Positions 17,883-24,517 of a stretch of 48,463 nt of DNA are shown here, one piece after another. The notes beneath the pieces are model-generated. The model did not search any database. It had not been told where the DNA came from and saw only the letters and a list, made by a program, of their open reading frames with translations. The position numbers and the translations under genes are program-made. Positions within the stretch are counted from its first letter, which is position 1. Each line of letters opens with the position of its first letter. The DNA comes from JBIOJM01 sp044450785. GTDB taxonomy: Bacteria > Planctomycetota > Planctomycetia > Isosphaerales > Isosphaeraceae. The stretch spans positions 1 to 48,463 of the forward strand of contig JBIOJM010000026.1 in the NCBI GenBank assembly GCA_044450785.1. Reading direction: 5' to 3'.

Positions 17883-19269
17883 CGGCGTCCTCCGTGGTCT
17901 CATATTCTTCCGCCTCATCGTCTAGGGCGGGCGGCATCTTGCTGAGGACGCCACATTGCGTGGCGAGCCGGCACAGCGACCACAGGCGGAAACGGTAGCG
18001 CGACGAGCCGCCGCGCCATGGCGTGCGCGGCTCGACCCAGCCGTTGCGTAGCACGAACCAGCGCAGGCCGCCCCCGTGCATCTCGTGATGCTCAAGCAGC
18101 GCACGCAGGCACTCGATGGGTTGCGCACTCGGAATCACACGGGCGAAGCGGTGCGCTGTTTCTATGTGGCGAAGCTGCATCTCGGCACCTGCGAGCCACT
18201 CCTGTGCTGCCGTTTTGAGCTCCTCGCACACTGGCTTTGCCAAGGGGAGTGCGGCCACGTGGGCAAGTTCAACTTGGCTGTCGTTCCGTAGCGACTTGGC
18301 GATGAGATCCATTGCCGCCACGCCCGCATCCGCCAGTCGGGAGAAACGTGGAAGTAGCGTGATGGTGTGGTTACTTGCGAACACGCCGCCCAGGTGCTCG
18401 CAGACTCCGATGTGGTCGGCGGCCGCGGACTTTGCCACCTCGCACCCCACCCCCCGCCTAAGCGTTCCGTTCCTATCGCCCCCGAACACCAGCGGTTTCA
18501 AAAGACCGACCTCCGGCAGGATGGCGAAATCGTCCTTCCGCCGAGGAAGAGTGTTTTCGTCGGCGCTTCTGCCGTCTTCATTGAAGGCATTCCATTGCCT
18601 CAGCCACCATTTGTATTCCTTGCCGAGGGTACGCTTGTCCGGTGTCGGGAAGCTGCCTTCGTCACTACCGCCGGCGTGGAGCCGCCATCGGGGTCGCGCC
18701 GCCCCGAGCCTCCCATCAAGCCAACTCGCTAGCTTGATCGTCGCCGGACCTGGCGTCCAACCATCCCCCAGCACCGTCATGCCCGGCCACTTGCGAAACG
18801 CGAGCCTGTAACCACCGTACATGCCAGTCTGGCGGTAGGCACGGAACTGATCCTCTGTCATCCCGAAGCGATCCGTGGGCCGATTGTCGTCCTCGTACCA
18901 GGGCCGCACGCGGCGTTGTCCGGTGAGCGAGCGATCCCGCCAGTCATCGGCGAGGGCGATCGTCCGAGCGACCCACATCAGCTCGAGTGGACGCAGCCAC
19001 GCATACCGCTCGCGTTGCTCGGTGCGCGTCGCCAAGGAGCGCCCGCCGCTCGCGTGGAACACCTCATGCGACCGCGCCAGACACCAGGCGAGAATCGTCA
19101 CCCAACGCCCATCGCGTACCCGGTTGCTCAGGTCGGGCGCGACCGCATCGGCGAACTGATCGGTGAGCGCCCGCAACCCCAGCGCATCACCCCTTCGCAC
19201 GACCAGCGGCTCCCATGGAGCGGTGAAGAGGAGGCGCGGCTCAAAATCTACGTCAGCTTCTGCGGTCAC
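17875..19269 (-). CDS. Unrecognised 464-aa protein, first gene of the PLD-helicase operon
   Basis: 464 residues, no signal peptide and no membrane helix. The N-terminal part (GLRALTDQFADAVAPDLSNRVRDGRWVTILAWCLARSHEVF) faintly resembles the start of DUF6361-type proteins, which I recall near PLD and helicase genes; this is a weak match. The middle is Trp- and Tyr-rich (YKWWLRQWNAF), and the end is strongly acidic (DDEAEEYETTEDADE). No catalytic motif is visible. It overlaps the PLD gene by 8 bases, and that gene overlaps the helicase by 1 base, so the three form one coupled operon. A role in target recognition or assembly for the two DNA-acting proteins is only an inference from position. Confidence 0.7.
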   Translation of the reverse strand: MTAEADVDFEPRLLFTAPWEPLVVRRGDALGLRALTDQFADAVAPDLSNRVRDGRWVTILAWCLARSHEVFHASGGRSLATRTEQRERYAWLRPLELMWVARTIALADDWRDRSLTGQRRVRPWYEDDNRPTDRFGMTEDQFRAYRQTGMYGGYRLAFRKWPGMTVLGDGWTPGPATIKLASWLDGRLGAARPRWRLHAGGSDEGSFPTPDKRTLGKEYKWWLRQWNAFNEDGRSADENTLPRRKDDFAILPEVGLLKPLVFGGDRNGTLRRGVGCEVAKSAAADHIGVCEHLGGVFASNHTITLLPRFSRLADAGVAAMDLIAKSLRNDSQVELAHVAALPLAKPVCEELKTAAQEWLAGAEMQLRHIETAHRFARVIPSAQPIECLRALLEHHEMHGGGLRWFVLRNGWVEPRTPWRGGSSRYRFRLWSLCRLATQCGVLSKMPPALDDEAEEYETTEDADE

Positions 19270-19618
19270 GGGGAGCTCCCTCCGGATTCAGCGTCTCAGC
19301 TATCGCGCTGTCAAGATCCCTTTTTTCTCGGATTCTGCAGATCATATTGGGTGTGGGGATCTTGTGCGCGGATCGTCTAGAGCCATGAGTCAGGAGTGGG
19401 CTTGACCGGCTCGGCGATTGTGAGGTAATGCGGACCATTCCAGTGCTGGGTCACTCCGAGCGAGGCTAAAAAAGACATTTCTCGCTCAACACCACCACGA
19501 GGTGCACCAAGGATAAGCCGTTCTCCTCTTGAAAGTCAGGGCCTGCGTCCGTTGTAGGTGAGGTTTTCAAGAAATTGCTGCCTCGGCCGACTGGCGCGAA
19601 TCGCACCCCACACCCCCG
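19270..19618. other. Gap upstream of the island operon, holding a repeat copy
   Basis: No intact gene. Bases 19474-19539 are a 66-bp copy of part of the PIN toxin fragment at 20625-20690. The rest (19270-19473 and 19540-19618) shows nothing recognisable. The promoter of the 464-aa gene must lie here or be lost. Confidence 0.5.
19474..19539. repeat. 66-bp direct repeat, left copy
   Basis: Matches 20625-20690 with about four mismatches and no gaps. The core is accaccacgaggtgcaccaa. On the minus strand it corresponds to PIN-domain coding sequence (NGLSLVHLVVVL), but here it is an isolated scrap. Together the copies flank the toxin-antitoxin remnants. Confidence 0.85.
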
Positions 19619-19969
19619 TCAGAAGGGGAAATGCTTGACAATGTCCTTGCATTCGTCCGGGGACAGGCACTGAGCGGCGATCAGCAACTCGTCGATGGCC
19701 TGGCCGATGGGCATGTCGCCGCTGACGAGAAAGACGCCCGGCATGGGCAAGCCGGCAACGACTCGGGCATAGGCGAACGGAGGAATTGTTTTGCGATCGT
19801 GGGTCAAGAGAACCCGGCCCTGCACGGCCGCCCATTGAAGAATCGTGGGATCAGGCGCCGCCGCCAAACCAACGTCGCGAACGTGGACACAATCCAGGGT
19901 CGCCTACCGCCGCGTCAAGCCGTCCACGATGTGCTCATTGAAGTTCTGATCCACCAGAAACGAGATCAC
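19619..19969 (-). pseudogene. DUF5615 PIN-like toxin with an in-frame TAG
   Basis: Starts at GTG 19969, overlapping the DUF433 stop as GTGA. It reads VISFLVDQNFNEHIVDGLTRR, then TAG at 19904-19906 (codon 22), then continues in the same frame: ATLDCVHVRDVGLAAAPDPTIL, VLLTHDRKTIP and PMPGVFLVSGDMPIG. DUF5615 proteins are PIN-like RNase toxins of about 115 residues, and the full frame here would be 116. The conserved N-terminal FLVDQN acidic residue and the THDRKT acidic site are both intact, so only the stop codon breaks the gene. A downstream start would lack the first acidic residue and is unlikely to give an active toxin. Confidence 0.8.
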
Positions 19970-20316
19970 GGAATCAACCCTTTCGCCCTCGCCCGGGCCA
20001 GCAGTTCTTCCTTACTGACCCCAGGCCGCTGGGAGGCCTCGAGCTTGCGGCGCACGGCGTCAGCTTCCTCATCGCATTGACGAAGGTACTCATCGAAGGG
20101 GGCGGGATTGGCGAGATAGCGGCTGATGACTGCGTAGACGTCGGCCAGGCGCAGTGTCCGATAGGACTGGACGATGCCCTCGGGTGTCTCGCCGCGCTGA
20201 TAGGCGTGAATCACCAATTCCAGGAGCACCCGGCTCCTGCCGACGCGGAAAACGCCCGGCGGATCTTCCCACAACGGGACTGTCACGGTCAGAGGCTCAA
20301 AATCCACGGTGGTCAT
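19966..20316 (-). CDS. DUF433 family antitoxin
   Basis: 116 residues from ATG 20316, preceded by a strong GAGGAGGAGAGG that also codes the tail of the upstream small protein. DUF433 (VapB45-like) antitoxins bind DNA through a helix-turn-helix and neutralise a partner toxin. The typical pattern is visible: GVFRVGRSRVLLELVIHAYQRGETPEGIV, then SYRTLRLADVYAVISRYLAN, followed by a coiled C-terminus (DEYLRQCDEEADAVRRKLEA) for toxin binding. It overlaps the broken DUF5615 toxin by four bases (GTGA), the usual layout for this toxin-antitoxin pair. It appears intact although the toxin is not. Confidence 0.85.
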   Translation of the reverse strand: MTTVDFEPLTVTVPLWEDPPGVFRVGRSRVLLELVIHAYQRGETPEGIVQSYRTLRLADVYAVISRYLANPAPFDEYLRQCDEEADAVRRKLEASQRPGVSKEELLARARAKGLIP

Positions 20317-20491
20317 GGTTCCTCTCCTCCTCTCGGCGAATCTCCCCTATTCTAATCTGCCCTTCCCCATCCCCATCCAGGGCGCTCTCAAGGAACTGGC
20401 GGAACTTACCCACCACCTCGTCGATGTCCCCCTTCTCAATCGTGGCCTTCGAGGGATGGAAGTCCTGCAACCGGACGATTACTCCCTTCAC
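20297..20491 (-). CDS. Small protein (64 aa) coupled to a PIN fragment
   Basis: Starting at GTG 20491 the gene overlaps the PIN fragment stop as GTGA; a GTG at 20500 is an alternative. Its end overlaps the DUF433 start by 20 bases. The sequence KGVIVRLQDFHPSKATIEKGDIDEVV..KFRQFLESAL is not one I can name, but the coupling on both sides places it in a toxin-antitoxin operon, so an antitoxin or accessory protein is plausible. Mostly charged and helical, with no membrane segment. Confidence 0.5.
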   Translation of the reverse strand: MKGVIVRLQDFHPSKATIEKGDIDEVVGKFRQFLESALDGDGEGQIRIGEIRREEERNHDHRGF

Positions 20492-20690
20492 CACAGCCAC
20501 TTCACCTGGGTTGATGCCTGGATTATGGGATCGGGGGTCACGATGGTGGCACCGAAATGTTTCGCCGCAATGGCCAACAGGCAGTCGTGTATTTCAGGGA
20601 TCTCGGGAATGCTCCCCAGTTGCTGACACTTCTCGCGCAACACCACCACGAGGTGCACCAAGGATAAGCCGTTCTCCTTTTGAAAGTTAG
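20488..20690 (-). pseudogene. VapC-like PIN toxin, 5'-truncated
   Basis: Only the C-terminal half of a PIN domain can be recognised: NGLSLVHLVVVLREKCQQLG, then EIPEIHDCLLAIAAKHFGATIVTPDPII and STQVKWLW. These match the second acidic site (usually DRL or DCLLAATA) and the terminal strand (LVTxDxxI...VxxIW) of VapC. The N-terminal strand with the first catalytic Asp is missing, and the sequence upstream of 20690 is unrelated. The break coincides with the edge of the 66-bp direct repeat, so it was probably lost by recombination there. Confidence 0.65.
20625..20690. repeat. 66-bp direct repeat, right copy
   Basis: Partner of 19474-19539, about 1.15 kb away in the same orientation. It lies within the coding sequence of the PIN fragment and its right edge marks where PIN homology ends. 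Confidence 0.85.
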
Positions 20691-20868
20691 TCGACGCGTG
20701 ACCCCTCGGCAGACGAGGAGCTCGGTCCTGAGCCGCAGACGCATGAAAAATGTCCAAACGCGCAAGTCTAATGCTACCAAGGCCGTGTCGCCGTGTCGAC
20801 GTTTTCGGCCCCTAAACGCGTCTGTGCGCTCTTCGCCCTCGCTGGGACTTTCACGCCACCTTACCAGC

Positions 20869-21006
20869 GTTCCGAGGGAGCCCGCGGATGCGAGTCAGTT
20901 GCTTAAATGCGTACGAGGCCACTGGTCAATCGAGAATCGTTCCCATTACGTGCGTGACGTCACGCTGGGGGAGGACGCAAGCCGGGTCCGTAAGGGTCAA
21001 ATGAGC
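20869..21006 (+). pseudogene. ISAs1-family transposase remnant
   Basis: A short plus-strand stretch translates to SVPREPADASQLLKCVRGHW, then SIENRSHYVRDVTLGEDASRVRKG. The GHWSIENxxHxVxDVTxGEDAS string is the C-terminal signature of ISAs1-family DDE transposases and contains the catalytic Glu. Nothing of the earlier DDE domain is intact and no terminal inverted repeats were found. It ends 11 bases before the GlpX stop codon. Confidence 0.8.
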
Positions 21007-21016
21007 GTTCTCTCGC

Positions 21017-22117
21017 TCAATCTTCCTCGCCGTAGATTTCCTTGAGCTTACCGGCGCGGTGTTCGCCATGGATCAGGCGGATGGTGCCTGATCGCGCGCG
21101 CATGACGATTGACTCGGTGGTAGCGCCCTCGGTGGAGAAACGAACGCCCTGCACCAGGACGCCGTCGGTGATTCCGGTCGCCGCGAAGAAGACGTCCTCA
21201 CCCTTGACGAGATCGTCGGTCGTCAGAACGCGGTCGAGATCGTAGCCGGCCTCGATGGCGGCCGCGCGTTCCTCCGCGTTTCGAGGGTAAAGGCGTCCCT
21301 GGATTGTACCGCCCAAGCATTTCAGGGCCGCCGCCGCGACCACGCCTTCGGGAGTTCCGCCGATGCCGTAGAGCAAATCGACGCCCGTACCACGGCGGGC
21401 GGCCGTGATGGCGCCGGCGACGTCGCCATCAGTCAGCAGATGGACCCGCGCACCCATCTTCCGGACGCGCTCCACAATTTCTTCGTGCCGGGGGCGGTCG
21501 AGGATCATCACGGTCACCTCGCTGACCGTCAAACCCTTGGCCAGGGCTACGATTTTGATGTTTGTCTCGATCGGCGCCATGATGTCAATTGCACTCCCGG
21601 CGTCGCGGCCGGTGGCGATCTTCTCCATGTAAACGCAGGGACCGGGGTTGAACATCGCACCGCGCTGGGCGACGGCGACCACGGAAATCGCGTTGGCCTC
21701 CCCCCGCGCCACCAGGCGGGTTCCGTCGATGGGGTCGACCGCGACGTCAACATCCGGCGCGTCACCCGTGCCGATCCGTTCGCCGTTGAAGAGCATCGGC
21801 GCCTCGTCTTTCTCCCCCTCGCCGATCACGACGATGCCATCCATGTGGACCGTGTTGAAGAAGAGCCGCATGGCGTCGACGGCTGCCTGATCGGCGGCGT
21901 TCTTGTCGCCCCTTCCGACCCAGCGCGCGGCCGCCAGAGCGGCGGCCTCAGTGGTGCGAACCAAGTCCAGCGACAAGTTGTAGTCCGGCGCGGGAAGCAG
22001 CCGTCTCGGGGCGGGACCCGACACCGAGGTTGAAGCCGTAGCCTCGCTTGAGCGACCTCGGTCGCTCGAATTCATCGACATGGCGATCTCTGAAATAGGT
22101 TGATTTGCGTTTCCCAT
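21017..22117 (-). CDS. glpX: Class II fructose-1,6-bisphosphatase (GlpX)
   Basis: 366 residues from ATG 22117; ATG 22081 is an alternative because the first 35 residues look unstructured. GlpX removes the 1-phosphate of fructose-1,6-bisphosphate in gluconeogenesis and the pentose phosphate cycle, using Mg or Mn. Family motifs are in order: WVGRGDKNAADQAAVDAM, VIGEGEKDEAPML, VDPIDGTRLVARGE and GIGGTPEGVVAAAALKCLGG. The DPIDGT motif binds the metals and phosphate. It starts 12 bases after the DUF1080 gene ends, so the two are probably cotranscribed. Its 3' end abuts the transposase remnant without visible damage. Confidence 0.93.
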   Translation of the reverse strand: MGNANQPISEIAMSMNSSDRGRSSEATASTSVSGPAPRRLLPAPDYNLSLDLVRTTEAAALAAARWVGRGDKNAADQAAVDAMRLFFNTVHMDGIVVIGEGEKDEAPMLFNGERIGTGDAPDVDVAVDPIDGTRLVARGEANAISVVAVAQRGAMFNPGPCVYMEKIATGRDAGSAIDIMAPIETNIKIVALAKGLTVSEVTVMILDRPRHEEIVERVRKMGARVHLLTDGDVAGAITAARRGTGVDLLYGIGGTPEGVVAAAALKCLGGTIQGRLYPRNAEERAAAIEAGYDLDRVLTTDDLVKGEDVFFAATGITDGVLVQGVRFSTEGATTESIVMRARSGTIRLIHGEHRAGKLKEIYGEED

Positions 22118-22129
22118 TGCAAGTTTCTA

Positions 22130-22873
22130 TCAGGGTAGCTCACGGATCCGCAACTGGCGGAATTCGACCGGCGCCCCTTCTGACTCGAGGCAAAGATAGC
22201 CAGCGCGTGGCTGGCAGCCGGTCCCACCCGAGACTTCCTCGCCGTTGACCCACAGGCGCACTTCGCCGTTGATGCACCGAACGTAGTAGTGATTCCACTC
22301 GCCGACCCCCTTGCTCAGGTTTTTCGAGGGAAAGCTGCGGTTGCCGTCGGGCGAGACCGGCGGGAAGGGGGTCATCTTCGAGGTCCCCACCGCAAAGACG
22401 TCGCCGTGGGTCGTGAACCAGTCCGCCGGCTTCCCGGTTTGCTTCTCGTATTGCTCCTTGTAGCCGTGGTCGAGCACCTGTACCTCGATGCCGCCCCGCG
22501 GAAGCGAGCCGGGCCGTAAGTCTTGCAATGAACTGTCGGCGGCCCAGACGAAGATCCCTGAGTTCCCGCCCGAGCGGAGATGCCGCCACTGGGCCACCAG
22601 CTCGAAGTTGACGAGCGGCTTACGAGTCCGAGCCACGCCGACCGGTTTCCCTGTACAGTGGACACTCCCGTCTTTCCAGCTCCAGGTATCGGGATCGCCG
22701 TTGACGTTGACGAAGTCATCCTCGCCCAGAGCCTTCCAGCCCGGTCCCGTCCCGTCCAGGAATGCTCTGGGAGGCGAGGGCGGTGGGTCAGCCATGCCCA
22801 GCAGCACGGGCGCGGCGACCGCCAGCAACCAAGCAACCCCGATGATGGTTCGATGGGACGATGGATATTTCAT
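22130..22873 (-). CDS. Secreted DUF1080 (3-keto-disaccharide hydrolase-like) protein
   Basis: 247 residues with a signal peptide (MKYPSSHRTI start, hydrophobic to LLGMADP). The remainder is a concanavalin/LamG-like jelly roll typical of DUF1080: DTWSWKDGSVHCTGKP, FELVAQWRHLRSGGNSGIFVWA, GIEVQVLDHGY, EWNHYYVRCINGEVRLWVNGEEV and YLCLESEGAPVEFRQLRI. DUF1080 proteins are abundant in planctomycetes, and characterised members hydrolyse 3-keto-glycosides. Residues for that activity cannot be assigned by eye here. The gene is divergent from the trypsin-like protease and 12 bases upstream of glpX. Confidence 0.88.
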   Translation of the reverse strand: MKYPSSHRTIIGVAWLLAVAAPVLLGMADPPPSPPRAFLDGTGPGWKALGEDDFVNVNGDPDTWSWKDGSVHCTGKPVGVARTRKPLVNFELVAQWRHLRSGGNSGIFVWAADSSLQDLRPGSLPRGGIEVQVLDHGYKEQYEKQTGKPADWFTTHGDVFAVGTSKMTPFPPVSPDGNRSFPSKNLSKGVGEWNHYYVRCINGEVRLWVNGEEVSGGTGCQPRAGYLCLESEGAPVEFRQLRIRELP

Positions 22874-23201
22874 TGGGTTTCTCTCGCGTGCGTGTCATGA
22901 GCCTCGTGGCAGGACATCATCACCGGAAATGCAGCGCGGGACAAGGCGGCAATGGCCGCGGCAGAGTATTGTCGCGCGGCGCGATGACGACTGGCCGTGG
23001 CGGTCCACGCCCGACCTCAACCAGCGGATCGCGCTCTCGCTCATCAGGTCCGGACGATCCGGGAGGTCGTTTCCGTCGTGTTTGCGATTATAATCGAGTG
23101 GAGTCCGGCCCAGCGAAAACGAGCGGTGCTCGCACACTCCTGGGATTGTTGGGCGTCAATTGTTCGTTCCGATGGGTCCAGGGTACGTAGAAGGTGAGGC
23201 C
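22874..23201. promoter_or_regulatory. Divergent intergenic region with palindromic GATTATAATC
   Basis: 328 bases between the divergent DUF1080 and protease genes, so promoters for both should be here. Bases 23087-23096 read GATTATAATC, a palindrome that gives TATAAT on both strands in an otherwise GC-rich stretch. No good -35 was seen at 16-18 bases on either side, so the assignment is tentative. Confidence 0.35.
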
Positions 23202-24443
23202 ATGAAGGAAGGCACGATCTGGTCGTATGGGAAGCCGATCTTAACGCACACGGTCACGGCACTGACAACCCTGGCCCTGGTGATCGTCCTCACCGGCGGT
23301 CGGCTCGGGGCCTGGTGGCTCGCGCCCCTGGCCCAGATCCCGGGCCGAGCGCACCAGCCAGCCCCCCCTCCCCCGGAGCCGGTTGCGCAATCGGGACTTG
23401 CAGTCCCCGGGCCCGATACCGATACCCAGCCTCCTGCTCCGCCTGAAGATGTGCTCAAGGAGCTCGACCCCGACGAGCGGAACAATGTCCGGGTCTACGC
23501 GGCGGCGAACAGAGGCGTGGTGAACATCACGAGTGAGGCCGAAGTCGCCGGCTTCTTCGGTGACGAGACCTCCACCGGCACCGGCTCGGGGTTCGTCCTC
23601 GACAAGCAAGGCCACATCCTGACCAATTTCCACGTCATCCAGGCAGCCGATTCGGCTCGCGTCTCGGTCCGCGTGACGCTGTTCGACGGCTCGGCCCAGG
23701 ACGCCAGAGTCGTCGGCGCCGATGCGTCGAACGACGTGGCCGTGCTCTTGATCAGGGTGCCGGTCGACAAGCTCTTTCCGCTGACCCTCGGTGATTCCGC
23801 GACCGTCATGGTCGGTCAGAGGATACTGGCCCTGGGCAACCCGTTCGGCCTGGAGCGGACGCTGACCTCGGGGATCATCAGCAGCCTGGAACGCTCGCTC
23901 AAGGCCAAGAACGGCCGGATGATCAAGGGGATCATCCAGACCGACGCGGCAATCAATCCCGGCAACTCGGGCGGCCCGCTCCTCAACTCGAAGGGGCAGG
24001 TGATCGGCATGAACACCGCGATCGTGAGCCAGGTCGGCCAGTCGGCCGGCATCAGCTTCGCCGTTCCGATCAACTCGATCGCGCGAATCCTCCCGCAACT
24101 GATCAAGAACGGGCGAGTCATCCGGGCTGACCTGGGGATCACCCGGGTGTTTGCCTCGGGCAAGGGGTTGCTCGTGGTGGCACTAGCGGAAGGGGGGCCC
24201 GCCGAGCGGGCGGGCATCCAGCCGATCCGCATGAAAGTCGAGCAGATCGCGCCCGGATTCATCCGCAAGACCCTGGACCCCGACTCGGCCGACCTGATCG
24301 TCGCGGTCGAGCACAAGCGCGTACACACCGTCGAGGAACTTTTGACCGAGGTCGAGAAGCACCGCCCCGGTGAGACGATCCGCGTCACCCTGGTTCGCGA
24401 CGGCAAGCCGATTGACATCCCAGTTCGGCTCGGCCAGTCGTGA
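23202..24443 (+). CDS. Membrane-anchored trypsin-like serine protease with PDZ domain (HtrA/Deg-like)
   Basis: 413 residues from ATG 23202, with GGTGAGG upstream; an earlier in-frame ATG at 23160 lacks this. A signal anchor (about 16-34) is followed by a Pro-rich linker. The protease domain holds the full triad: TNFHVI (His144), SNDVAVLL (Asp178) and NPGNSGGP (Ser256). The C-terminal 100 residues form one PDZ domain (ADLGITRVFASGKGLLVVALAEGGPAERAGIQ) that would bind substrate C-termini. This is the Deg/HtrA layout with one PDZ domain, usually a periplasmic quality-control protease. It converges with the sedolisin gene. Confidence 0.92.
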   Translation: MKEGTIWSYGKPILTHTVTALTTLALVIVLTGGRLGAWWLAPLAQIPGRAHQPAPPPPEPVAQSGLAVPGPDTDTQPPAPPEDVLKELDPDERNNVRVYAAANRGVVNITSEAEVAGFFGDETSTGTGSGFVLDKQGHILTNFHVIQAADSARVSVRVTLFDGSAQDARVVGADASNDVAVLLIRVPVDKLFPLTLGDSATVMVGQRILALGNPFGLERTLTSGIISSLERSLKAKNGRMIKGIIQTDAAINPGNSGGPLLNSKGQVIGMNTAIVSQVGQSAGISFAVPINSIARILPQLIKNGRVIRADLGITRVFASGKGLLVVALAEGGPAERAGIQPIRMKVEQIAPGFIRKTLDPDSADLIVAVEHKRVHTVEELLTEVEKHRPGETIRVTLVRDGKPIDIPVRLGQS

Positions 24444-24475
24444 CCCGGCAGGCTGGTTCGCTTCCTCTCGCCTCC

Positions 24476-24507
24476 GGGTGGGTCAGCAAGCAGATCGCGA
24501 CCCACCC
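24476..24507. terminator. Hairpin between convergent protease genes
   Basis: GGGTGGGTC (24476-24484) and GACCCACCC (24499-24507) form a 9-bp stem with a 14-base loop, 32 bases after the plus-strand stop and 11 bases after the minus-strand gene's stop. There is no T-run, so it may act as a weak bidirectional terminator or just stabilise the 3' ends. Confidence 0.5.
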
Positions 24508-24517
24508 AAAGCCCCGA

